In this document: one piece after another, positions 8,635 to 15,795 of the stretch
Position numbering within the stretch: the stretch's first letter is position 1
How the letters are laid out: each line of letters begins with the position of its first letter
Source: Pseudomonadota bacterium
Lineage (GTDB): Bacteria; Pseudomonadota; Alphaproteobacteria; SP197
DNA: 64,000 nt
Assembly (NCBI GenBank): GCA_039028155.1
Contig: JBCCIS010000025.1
Span: 1 to 64,000, forward strand
Reading direction: 5' to 3'
The notes under the pieces: generated by a model
The model's input: the letters and a program-made list of their open reading frames with translations, nothing else
Databases searched by the model: none
Told to the model about the DNA's origin: nothing
Position numbers and translations under genes: made by a program

Positions 8635-9654
8635 ATGGCGAAACCGCGGCTTCTCCTGGTGACCGAGCGCAGCGCCTATCACCAGGAACAGACGGCCAAG
8701 GTCGTGCCCGAAGGCGTCGATCTCGTCGTGCTGCGTTCGCCCTCGGACGACGAATTGAAAGCGGCACTGGTGGACGCGACCTATATGGTGAGTGAACGGG
8801 TAGGGCGTATCGACGGCGCGCTGTTGGATGCCGCTCCACACCTGAAGCTCATCCTGCGGCTCGGTTCCCTGTCCCACGATATCGATTTGGCGGCGGCGAA
8901 AGCGCGAGGGGTGATCGTCTGCCAGCGCTTTCAGGAAGGCACTGTCGCGGTGGCGGAGTTCACGTTGCTGCAAGTCCTCGCCCTGCTGCACCGCCTGCCG
9001 GCGGTCCAGGCGATCGCCGAAGCGGCCGGCGATGACTGGGCAGAGCGGCGCCGGACCGACGAAGACACGTTCGCCTTCAACTGGTCGAAACGGCGCGACC
9101 ACCGAACCCTCGACGGCATGACAATCGGCATCCTGGGCATGGGCGAGATTGGCGCGGTGCTGGCGGCGCGATTGCTGCCGTGGGATGTGACACTGCTTTA
9201 CGCCCGGCGGCGTCGGCTGCCTGACGCCGTCGAAGCGGAGCTGCACATTGGCTATCGCGACGACGAGACTTTGTTGGCGGAAAGCGACGTCGTCGTTTGT
9301 CTGTTGCCCTATAACGATCAGACGGTCGGCTTCCTGGATGGCCGCCGACTGGCGTCGATGAAGCAGGGAGCCTATCTGGTCAGCGCTGGCAGTGGCGGCG
9401 TCATTGAAGAGGCGGCGCTGGCGGACGTGATCGCGAGCGGGCATCTGGCGGGCGCGGCGATTGATACCTTCGCGGTTGAGCCGATCGAGGCTGGCAATCC
9501 GCTGGTCACCCTGGCGCGCGACGGCGCCAACGTCATTCTGACGCCCCATGTTGCCGGCGGCGCGCCGGAAGATCCGTGGGCGGACTACCGGTTGATGTTC
9601 ACGGCGCTCGAGGATCACCTGCGCGGCGATCCACCTGCGGGCCGAATCGCTTAG
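8635..9654 (+). CDS. D-2-hydroxyacid dehydrogenase family protein lacking the catalytic arginine
   Basis: A 339-residue NAD-binding protein of the D-2-hydroxyacid dehydrogenase family. GILGMGEIGAVLAARL is the Rossmann nucleotide motif. Catalytic Glu282 (DTFAVEP) and His305 (ILTPHVAGG) are present. The invariant Arg of the family (usually in an ARGG motif) is replaced by Ser253 in VSAGSGGVI. Either the enzyme uses a different substrate-binding residue or it no longer reduces 2-oxo acids. It follows the DadA-like gene by 3 bases, so its substrate is probably made by that enzyme. The stop codon overlaps repeat copy 2. Confidence 0.83.
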   Translation: MAKPRLLLVTERSAYHQEQTAKVVPEGVDLVVLRSPSDDELKAALVDATYMVSERVGRIDGALLDAAPHLKLILRLGSLSHDIDLAAAKARGVIVCQRFQEGTVAVAEFTLLQVLALLHRLPAVQAIAEAAGDDWAERRRTDEDTFAFNWSKRRDHRTLDGMTIGILGMGEIGAVLAARLLPWDVTLLYARRRRLPDAVEAELHIGYRDDETLLAESDVVVCLLPYNDQTVGFLDGRRLASMKQGAYLVSAGSGGVIEEAALADVIASGHLAGAAIDTFAVEPIEAGNPLVTLARDGANVILTPHVAGGAPEDPWADYRLMFTALEDHLRGDPPAGRIA

Positions 9655-9714
9655 AGCAGATCCCACTTGGGCTGAATCGCTTGGCGATCCAAACCAAGTG
9701 GGTGAATCCGCTCT
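9653..9714. repeat. palindromic intergenic repeat with AGAGCRGAT ends (copy 2)
   Basis: Outer arms AGAGCAGAT (9653-9661) and ATCCGCTCT (9706-9714), with one mismatch between them, enclose CCCACTTGG (9662-9670) / CCAAGTGGG (9694-9702). The outer arms match copy 1 while the inner palindrome differs. As in copy 1, the left arm starts inside the upstream gene's TAG. Copy 3 follows 13 bases later. Confidence 0.8.
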
Positions 9715-9727
9715 AACTATGAGACGC

Positions 9728-9789
9728 AGAGCGAATTCACGCGTCCATATGGAACCGTAGACCGGTTCCGTATGGACGCGATCCGCTCT
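9728..9789. repeat. palindromic intergenic repeat with AGAGCGAAT ends (copy 3)
   Basis: Outer arms AGAGCGAAT (9728-9736) and ATCCGCTCT (9781-9789). The inner pair GCGTCCATATGGAACCG (9741-9757) / CGGTTCCGTATGGACGC (9763-9779) is 17 bases with one mismatch and a 5-base loop. This is the strongest hairpin of the three. All three copies are 62 bases long, which argues for a defined mobile or structural unit. Confidence 0.8.
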
Positions 9790-9988
9790 AGAGGTCAGCC
9801 TTTCTGCGCCAAAATTGGGCGGGAGCGCACCACCTACGAGAGCCCCTAATGGCCCTTGGCCACGGGCGGCACCGACGCCATATAATAATCGGTACTGCGC
9901 GGGTGCCGTGGGCGGCGGCGGCCGCGCTAACTGTGATAAGTTCCTGAAAAACCGGCGCTTTCTGGCGCCGGATTGTGGGAGATGTTCG
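9790..9988. other. intergenic leader upstream of the Gre-type gene
   Basis: About 200 bases between the tandem palindromic repeats and the GreA/GreB-like gene. The frame of that gene stays open upstream to 9815, but the region lacks protein-family similarity that I can see. A GGGAGAT just before 9989 fits a ribosome-binding site. No terminator or promoter was identified with confidence. Confidence 0.4.
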
Positions 9989-10486
9989 ATGAGCAGAGCC
10001 TTTGTCAGGGAGCCGGACGGCGACGCGGTCGCCGACGATCTGCCGGAATTGCCGCAGGAGCCGATTCCCAACCGCGTCACGCCCCAGGGTTTGAAGGATC
10101 TGGAGGCGCGTCAGGCCAAGCTTGAGAAGGAACGCGAGAAACTCGCAGGTTCCGAGGACATCGTCGAAAAAAGCCAGCTCGCCCACGTCGAGCGGGATCT
10201 CCGCTATATCGAGGGTCGGCTCTACTATGCCGAGTTGATCGAACCCGCCGATCAACCCGCTGACAAGGTCGCGTTTGGCGCGGCTGTGCAGGTTGCCGGC
10301 GAGGATGGCAAAAAGCACACGTACTCTATCGTCGGCGAGGACGAGGCGGATTTCGACGCCGGCAAGGTCAGCTGGGTCTCGCCGCTGGCGCGCGCGCTGG
10401 ATGGCGCCGGCGTCGGTGATATCGTCACGTGGAAGCGCCCGGCCGGGGATCTGGACCTGGAGGTCCTGGCGATTTCCTATTCGTGA
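9989..10486 (+). CDS. GreA/GreB-family transcription elongation factor
   Basis: A 165-residue protein. Residues about 30-90 form a charged coiled coil (TPQGLKDLEARQAKLEKERE, then the VERDLRYIEGRLYYAELIEP segment), and the C-terminal domain (VAFGAAVQVAGEDGKKHTYSIVGEDEAD ending in a short strand) is the FKBP-like GreA/B C-terminal domain. Gre factors insert the coiled coil into the RNA polymerase secondary channel and stimulate cleavage of backtracked RNA. The acidic tip residues expected in a true GreA are not obvious, so a regulatory Gre homologue is possible. GGGAGAT precedes ATG 9989, which I prefer to the upstream start. Confidence 0.8.
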   Translation: MSRAFVREPDGDAVADDLPELPQEPIPNRVTPQGLKDLEARQAKLEKEREKLAGSEDIVEKSQLAHVERDLRYIEGRLYYAELIEPADQPADKVAFGAAVQVAGEDGKKHTYSIVGEDEADFDAGKVSWVSPLARALDGAGVGDIVTWKRPAGDLDLEVLAISYS

Positions 10487-10592
10487 ATCGTCTCCCGCCG
10501 CCCGTTGACGCGGCGGAGCCGGATCAGTATGGTCCGCGCCTTGAATTTCGGAACGAAGCGGCGCGCCCGCTGGCAGCGCTGGAGGAAAGACC

Positions 10593-10718
10593 ATGAAAGT
10601 TGTCAATTCGATCAAGTCGATGAAGACACGCCACCAGAAGTGCCGGGTGATCCGGCGCAAGGGCCGCGTCTACGTCATCAACAAGCAAAATCCCCGCTTC
10701 AAGGCCCGCCAGGGCTGA
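10593..10718 (+). CDS. rpmJ: 50S ribosomal protein L36, zinc-ligand-free type
   Basis: A 41-residue basic protein that begins [19 protein letters not shown] and ends NPRFKARQG, the standard alphaproteobacterial L36 form. It contains a single Cys, so the CxxC...C...H zinc site of classical L36 is absent. A perfect GGAGGAAAG lies 5 bases before the ATG. L36 sits near helices of 23S rRNA in the large subunit. It stands alone, between the Gre-type gene and glcD, not in the spc operon. Confidence 0.93.
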   Translation: MKVVNSIKSMKTRHQKCRVIRRKGRVYVINKQNPRFKARQG

Positions 10719-10723
10719 TCAGG

Positions 10724-10741
10724 AGCCGCTTTCGGGCGGCT
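10724..10741 (+). terminator. possible terminator after rpmJ
   Basis: Stem AGCCGC (10724-10729) / GCGGCT (10736-10741) with loop TTTCGG begins 5 bases after the rpmJ stop. Only a weak T run follows (TTATT), so this is a modest candidate. Confidence 0.4.
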
Positions 10742-10865
10742 TATTGAGGAGTTTTCGCGCCGGGCCCTGCCCGGCGTTGCTGTTTCTGGCATCCGTATGC
10801 GTTGACGTGACAGTTCGGGCAGGCAATCTAGGCCGCCTGGACCACCGTATGACGTAGGCAAGACG

Positions 10866-12353
10866 ATGTTGATGCCCGAACCCGATCAGAACGTATTGGC
10901 CGGGCGCGCGACCTTTGTCGCGGCGCTCACCAATCTCTTGCCCGGCGAAAAGGTCGTCGCCGACGAAGCCGGCCTGCGCGCCTTCGAATGCGATGGCCTG
11001 TCGGCCTATCGCACCCTGCCGCTGGCCGTCGTGTTGCCGGAAACCACGGACGAAGTCTCTGAGGTCCTGAAACTTTGTGCCGAGCACAAGGTGAAGGTTG
11101 TGCCACGTGGTTCCGGCACCGGTCTCTCCGGCGGCGCGCTGCCGCTCGAAGACGGCATCATCCTGGCGCTCGGCAAGTTCAATCGCATTCTTGAGATCGA
11201 CTATCCCAACCGGGCGGTGGTCGTACAACCGGGCGTGACCAATCTGGCGATCTCGCAGGCCGTGGACGCGGCTGGTTTCTACTACGCGCCCGACCCGTCG
11301 AGCCAGATCGCCTGCTCTATCGGCGGCAATGTGGCCGAGAACTCCGGCGGCGTGCACTGCCTGAAGTATGGCGTCACCACCAACAACCTGTTGGGTCTCG
11401 AGGTCGTCTTGATGAATGGCGATGTCGTGCGCATAGGCGGCAAACACTTTGATGCCGACGGCTACGACATGCTGGGCATCATGACGGGATCGGAAGGTCT
11501 GTTGGGCGTCATCACCGAGGTGACCGTGCGCATCCTGCCCAAGCCACCGACCGCGACGGCGCTGCTGCTGGGTTTCGGCGCGATGACCGATGCCGGGCGT
11601 TGTGTCGCAGACATCATCGCGGCGGGCATTATTCCGGCGGGCCTCGAGCTGATGGATCGCGCCTGCGTGCAAGCCACTGAGGATTTCTGCAAGGCGGGCT
11701 ATCCGTTGGATGCCGAGGGACTGCTTATCTGCGAACTCGACGGACCGGCAGCGGAGGTCGACGAGTTGACGGCCCGCGTCGGCGAGATCGCCAGGGCTTG
11801 CAACGCCACCACGATCCGTCAGAGCACCTCGGAAGACGAACGCCAGCGCTTCTGGCTTGGCCGCAAGTCGGCGTTCCCCGCTGTCGGCAAGCTGTCGCCC
11901 GACTACTTCTGCATGGACGGAACGATCCCGCGCGGCCGCCTGGCCGAGGTTTTGGAGCGCATGGGCCAGCTGTCGGATGAGTTCGGCCTGGGTGTCGTCA
12001 ACGTCTTTCACGCCGGCGACGGCAACCTGCATCCCCTCATCATGTACGACGCCGGCAAGGAGGGCGACCTGGAGCGCGCCGAGGAACTGGGTGCGGCCAT
12101 CCTGACCTTGTGTGTCGAGGTTGGTGGCGTGTTGTCGGGCGAGCACGGGATCGGTGTCGAGAAGCGCGACCTGATGGGCACCATGTTCGACGAAACCGAC
12201 CTGAAGCAGCAGCAGCGGGTGAAGTGCGCCTTCGATCCCGACGGTCTCTTGAACCCCGGCAAGGTCTTCCCGACCCTGCACCGCTGCGCCGAGCTCGGCC
12301 GCATGCATGTGCATCATGGCGAGCTGCCGTTTCCCGATCTTCCGCGGTTCTGA
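10866..12353 (+). CDS. glcD: glycolate oxidase, FAD-linked subunit GlcD
   Basis: A 495-residue flavoprotein of the FAD-linked oxidase/vanillyl-alcohol-oxidase fold. The FAD-binding PP-loop is visible (VVPRGSGTGLSGGALPL) as is PDPSSQIACSIGGNVAENSGG, typical of GlcD and D-lactate dehydrogenases; the C-terminal domain ends with SGEHGIGVEKRD and DPDGLLNPGKVFP. With GlcE and GlcF it oxidises glycolate to glyoxylate at the membrane and passes electrons to the quinone pool. It heads the glcDEF operon, 15 bases before glcE. A start at 10866 (ATG) or 10872 (ATG) would give nearly the same protein. Confidence 0.93.
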   Translation: MLMPEPDQNVLAGRATFVAALTNLLPGEKVVADEAGLRAFECDGLSAYRTLPLAVVLPETTDEVSEVLKLCAEHKVKVVPRGSGTGLSGGALPLEDGIILALGKFNRILEIDYPNRAVVVQPGVTNLAISQAVDAAGFYYAPDPSSQIACSIGGNVAENSGGVHCLKYGVTTNNLLGLEVVLMNGDVVRIGGKHFDADGYDMLGIMTGSEGLLGVITEVTVRILPKPPTATALLLGFGAMTDAGRCVADIIAAGIIPAGLELMDRACVQATEDFCKAGYPLDAEGLLICELDGPAAEVDELTARVGEIARACNATTIRQSTSEDERQRFWLGRKSAFPAVGKLSPDYFCMDGTIPRGRLAEVLERMGQLSDEFGLGVVNVFHAGDGNLHPLIMYDAGKEGDLERAEELGAAILTLCVEVGGVLSGEHGIGVEKRDLMGTMFDETDLKQQQRVKCAFDPDGLLNPGKVFPTLHRCAELGRMHVHHGELPFPDLPRF

Positions 12354-12368
12354 TGAACGTGTCTGCTG

Positions 12369-13583
12369 ATGGCTGAGATCGTCCGGCCGCGCGATGCACA
12401 GGGCGTCGCCGACGCGCTCGCCTGGGCGGCGGCCGAAGGCGAACCGATGGAAGTGGTCGGCGCCGGCACGAAACGCGGCCTCGGGCATGGTATCGCCGCG
12501 CCGCGCGTGCTCGATCTGACGGGCCTTTCCGGCATAACCGATTACGAGCCCGAAGAACTGGTGCTGACCGCCGCGGCGCAGACCCCGATCGCCGAGATCG
12601 AAGCGATGCTGCGCCAGAAGAACCAGCAGCTTTCCTTCGAGCCGCCGGATTTTGGCCCGCTCTTGGGCGCGCCCGCGGAACACGCGACCCTGGGCGGTGT
12701 CATCGCGGCCAATCTGTCGGGACCGCGCCGCATTAAGGCCGGCGCCGCGCGCGACAACTTTCTGGGGCTCCAGGCGGTAACGGGCAGGGGCGAGGCGGTC
12801 AAGGCCGGTGGCCGCGTCGTCAAGAACGTCACCGGCTACGACGTGATGAAACTTCTGGCTGGTTCCTACGGCACGCTCGCGGTTCTGACCGAGATCTCCG
12901 TCAAGGTGCTGCCCGCGGCCGAGAAGACACGCACGGTTCTGGTCGCTGGCCTTGATGCGCCGACCGCTGTCGATGTTCTCGGCGCTACCCTTTCCAGTCC
13001 CCACGATGTATCCGCAGCAGCCTTCCTGCCGGCGGCACATGCCCAGCGCTCATCCGTTTCCTACGTCTCCGGCTCCGGTGCATCGGTGACCGCCATAAGG
13101 CTTGAAGGACCGCCCGCGTCGACGGCCACGCGTATGGCGGCAATCAAGGATATGGTCGCGGACCACGGTGCGATCGAGGAGCTGCACGGCATGAACTCCG
13201 GCACCTTGTGGCGCGAGATCCGCGACGCCGCACGCTTGTTGGGCGGCGACATGGTTTGGCGCCTCTCGGTGCCGCCGGCCGGCGGCGGCTCACTGTTTGA
13301 TACGATGACGCGAGATGGGCGCTTGTCCGGATTCCTCGATTGGGGCGGTGGCTTGATCTGGCTGGTGGGTGCGGCCGACCGCGACATGGCACTCGCGATC
13401 CGGTCGGCGGCGAACGAAGCGGGCGGCCACGCGACCCTGATGGTCGCTCCGGACGCGCTGAAGGCCGAGATCCCGGTGTTTCATCCACAGCCAGCCGAGC
13501 GTTTCCGTTTGACGCGGCGGATCAAGGAAGGGTTCGACCCGCGCGCGGTCTTGAATCCCGGCCGCATGTATCCGGGGGTCTGA
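12369..13583 (+). CDS. glcE: glycolate oxidase, FAD-binding subunit GlcE
   Basis: A 404-residue paralogue of GlcD, shorter and with a reduced FAD domain: VVGAGTKRGLGHG replaces the usual PRGSGT loop, followed by PAEHATLGGVIAANLSGPRR and NVTGYDVMKLLAGSYGTL, which are GlcE signatures. The C-terminus reads FDPRAVLNPGRMYPG. It forms the glycolate oxidase complex with GlcD and GlcF. It lies in the middle of the operon with short gaps on both sides (15 and 6 bases). Confidence 0.93.
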   Translation: MAEIVRPRDAQGVADALAWAAAEGEPMEVVGAGTKRGLGHGIAAPRVLDLTGLSGITDYEPEELVLTAAAQTPIAEIEAMLRQKNQQLSFEPPDFGPLLGAPAEHATLGGVIAANLSGPRRIKAGAARDNFLGLQAVTGRGEAVKAGGRVVKNVTGYDVMKLLAGSYGTLAVLTEISVKVLPAAEKTRTVLVAGLDAPTAVDVLGATLSSPHDVSAAAFLPAAHAQRSSVSYVSGSGASVTAIRLEGPPASTATRMAAIKDMVADHGAIEELHGMNSGTLWREIRDAARLLGGDMVWRLSVPPAGGGSLFDTMTRDGRLSGFLDWGGGLIWLVGAADRDMALAIRSAANEAGGHATLMVAPDALKAEIPVFHPQPAERFRLTRRIKEGFDPRAVLNPGRMYPGV

Positions 13584-13589
13584 CGGGCG

Positions 13590-14876
13590 ATGGAAACACG
13601 CTTCGATCTTGTCAGGCTCGCCGACCCGCACGTCAAGGAGGCCGAACGCATCTTGCGTACGTGCGTGCACTGCGGTTTCTGCCTGGCGACCTGCCCGACC
13701 TATTTGTTGCTGGGCGACGAGCGCGATAGCCCGCGCGGCCGAATCTACATGATCAAGGACATGCTGGAGAAAGACCGTCCAGCCGACGCATCGACCGTGC
13801 GTCATGTCGACCGCTGCCTGTCGTGTCTCTCCTGCATGACGACGTGCCCGTCGGGCGTCAACTACATGCACCTGGTCGACCACGCGCGCCTGCACATTCA
13901 GGAGACCTATCAACGCCCCGTCAGTGAAAAGGCACTGCGCCGATTGCTCGCGTGGCTCTTGCCCCATCCCGGACGATTCCGTCTCGCCCTTGTCGGCGCG
14001 GTGTTGGCGCGCCCGTTCGCCGCGCTCATGCCGCCAAAGGTGCGTCATCTGTTGGCCATGGCGCCGCGCCGGCTGGCCGAGCCGTCGGCCTATGACCGGC
14101 CCGCGGTTCATCCTGCCCAGGGCGAGCGCCGGAAACGCGTCGTGCTGTTGTCTGGTTGCGCGCAACAGGTCCTGACGCCGGCGATCAACGCGGCGACGAT
14201 CCGCTTGCTGACCCGGCTTGGCTGCGAGGTTATCGTCGCGCGTAAGTCCGGGTGCTGTGGCGCGCTTGTCCATCACATGGGGCGCGAGGGCGATGCTCAG
14301 GCGGCGGCCCGGCGCAACATCGAAGCGTGGGACGCCACTGGACCGGTCGATGCCGTCATCGCCAATGCGTCGGGCTGCGGCACACAGTTGAAGGAGTACG
14401 GCTTTTTGTTGCGCGACGACCCCGAGTGGGCCGATCGCGCCGCCGCGTTTTCTGAGAAGGCGCGCGACGTCAGCGAGGTCCTCGCCGAACTCGATCTGCC
14501 GCCGACACGGCTGTCGGGCCTGCCGGTGCTCGCCTATCACAGCGCGTGCTCCCTGCAGCACGGTCAGCAGATCCCATCGCTGCCTGGCGACCTTCTGAAG
14601 CGCGCGGGGTTCGAGGTGCGCGATGTGCCGGAGGGCCATATCTGCTGCGGTTCGGCCGGGACCTACAACCTCGTTCAGCCGGAGCTCTCGGCGCGGCTGC
14701 GCGAGCGCAAGGTCGGCAACATCCGTCAAACCGGCGCCCAGGTCGTCGCCGCCGGCAATGTCGGCTGTATCGTCCAGATCGCCGGCGGCCTCGACAAACC
14801 GGTCGTGCATCCCGTCGAGCTGCTCGACTGGGCCCAGGGCGGACCGAAGCCGCCGGCCTTGTCAGACGCCCGCTAA
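13590..14876 (+). CDS. glcF: glycolate oxidase iron-sulfur subunit GlcF
   Basis: A 428-residue protein with two N-terminal 4Fe-4S motifs, CVHCGFCLATCPTYLL and CLSCLSCMTTCPSG, and two CCG-type cysteine-rich domains (KSGCCGALVHHMG and HICCGSAGTYN). This is the electron-transfer and membrane-docking subunit of glycolate oxidase. It is the last catalytic gene of glcDEF and is followed 53 bases later by the ArfA-like gene, which may share its transcript. Confidence 0.94.
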   Translation: METRFDLVRLADPHVKEAERILRTCVHCGFCLATCPTYLLLGDERDSPRGRIYMIKDMLEKDRPADASTVRHVDRCLSCLSCMTTCPSGVNYMHLVDHARLHIQETYQRPVSEKALRRLLAWLLPHPGRFRLALVGAVLARPFAALMPPKVRHLLAMAPRRLAEPSAYDRPAVHPAQGERRKRVVLLSGCAQQVLTPAINAATIRLLTRLGCEVIVARKSGCCGALVHHMGREGDAQAAARRNIEAWDATGPVDAVIANASGCGTQLKEYGFLLRDDPEWADRAAAFSEKARDVSEVLAELDLPPTRLSGLPVLAYHSACSLQHGQQIPSLPGDLLKRAGFEVRDVPEGHICCGSAGTYNLVQPELSARLRERKVGNIRQTGAQVVAAGNVGCIVQIAGGLDKPVVHPVELLDWAQGGPKPPALSDAR

Positions 14877-14929
14877 ATCTCTATCTCCAAGCCGTTCCGG
14901 CTCAACTCTCGTATCGATGGAGGTGCGAC

Positions 14930-15166
14930 ATGAAACGTCCGACAAAGCGGGCGAGCCGCCGGAATGCCGCCGCCAAGGCCTTGGCCAAGGGGCGCTACCG
15001 GCAACGGATCGTCAGAAACCGCAAGATCTACACGCGCAAAGGCCGCCGTCCCCAGGACAGCGGCCTTTCTTCTTTGATAACTATGCCGACGACGCGAGAG
15101 ATGCCGGATAAGCGCGCCTATTTGTTGGCGCTCTTCAGCCACTCAAATGCGAGCTGCATACCGTAG
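14930..15166 (+). CDS. ArfA-like ribosome rescue factor, encoded on a predicted non-stop transcript
   Basis: The frame encodes 78 residues, but an intrinsic terminator (15038-15074) lies inside it, so the main product should be a strongly basic peptide of about 48 residues ending near QDSGLSS. The core NAAAKALAKGRYRQRI, then NRK and YTRKGRR, aligns with E. coli ArfA: NA, AL, (F/Y)RQR(V/I), N(K/R)K and YxRKG are shared, while the GKGS linker of ArfA is missing. ArfA recruits RF2 to ribosomes stalled without a stop codon. TGGAGGT lies 6 bases before the ATG. The readthrough tail overlaps the end of the convergent gene. ArfA is known mainly from beta- and gammaproteobacteria. An unrelated small basic protein remains possible. 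Confidence 0.68.
   Translation: MKRPTKRASRRNAAAKALAKGRYRQRIVRNRKIYTRKGRRPQDSGLSSLITMPTTREMPDKRAYLLALFSHSNASCIP
15038..15074 (+). terminator. intrinsic terminator inside the ArfA-like reading frame
   Basis: AAAGGCCGC (15038-15046) pairs exactly with GCGGCCTTT (15060-15068); after one C/A mismatch, GTCC (15048-15051) pairs with GGAC (15055-15058) around a 3-base loop. The T-rich run TTTCTTCTTT (15066-15075) follows. The frame from 14930 has no stop before, within or just after the hairpin; the first is at 15164. Transcripts ending here are non-stop. It would also terminate glcDEF transcripts. Confidence 0.85.
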
Positions 15167-15498
15167 AGTTCCGAGACCTCGACAAAGTAGTCGAGATCAC
15201 CCTGCAGATCGCGCGCCGTCATGCCGCAGTCGAGCATCTTCTGAATGACGATCAGGCCCACGGTGTTGGTCTGGGCTTCGGTTGGCTTATCGGCGAAGAA
15301 CACGGGATACAACTGGTCGCGATCCCAATCGGTGGTGTTCTCGACCATGCAGGTAACGAGTTTGTCGGTATCGGCGGGGGACTGGGCAGCTGGCCCATCG
15401 ATCCGCGCAAAGACCATCGCAGCCGCCATCGTAACGAGCAGAGCGCGACAGAGCCGTCCTGCCGGGTGCTTGGTATGGGACTTCATGATCCGTGACAT
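15118..15498 (-). CDS. hypothetical secreted protein
   Basis: A 126-residue protein with a basic start and a hydrophobic stretch (ALLVTMAAAMVFA) ending near an Ala-x-Ala-type cleavage region (GPAAQS), so probably a Sec signal peptide and a periplasmic mature domain of about 85 residues. The mature part has two Cys (LVTCMVEN and LDCGMTAR) that may form a disulfide. No family is recognised. The start could also be the ATG at 15486. Its 3' end overlaps the readthrough tail of the convergent ArfA-like gene by 49 bases. Confidence 0.65.
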   Translation of the reverse strand: MSRIMKSHTKHPAGRLCRALLVTMAAAMVFARIDGPAAQSPADTDKLVTCMVENTTDWDRDQLYPVFFADKPTEAQTNTVGLIVIQKMLDCGMTARDLQGDLDYFVEVSELYGMQLAFEWLKSANK

Positions 15499-15795
15499 CG
15501 TCCTGGTTCCTTTTCCACATGGTTGTGAACGACGAAGAAAATTCGCCTAAAGGTACCATGGACTTGCGACGGCTTGGCGGGTTCATGAGTCTATATCTAC
15601 TCCGATGGTGCTAACCGGCGCGGGTGAGGGACATGAGTCCCATGGGTGACACGTCCAAGAGAAGGCGGCATGAGCATGTGCCGTTTTCGCGGTGTGGGGT
15701 GATGAGGTCATGTGAACGGAATATGATCCGAAACTTCACGCGGCTGTGTAGGCGCATTGCTTGGCAGACGAAAGCCGCAAGCTTAGATTCGCCGC

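Noticed and set aside
7495-10080. 861-residue open frame on the minus strand
   Set aside because: It runs opposite to three well-supported genes and a Gre-type gene, crosses the palindromic repeats, and has the Arg/Gln/Ala-rich, domain-free composition of an antisense shadow in GC-rich DNA.
10495-10516. CCGCCGC/GCGGCGG hairpin after the Gre-type gene as a terminator
   Set aside because: No T tract follows and rpmJ lies directly downstream; may only be GC-rich chance structure.
10719-13040. 773-residue open frame on the minus strand
   Set aside because: Antisense to glcD and glcE, which have clear FAD motifs; no recognisable domain.
13290-14810. 506-residue open frame on the minus strand
   Set aside because: Antisense to glcE/glcF with their Fe-S motifs; composition of a shadow.
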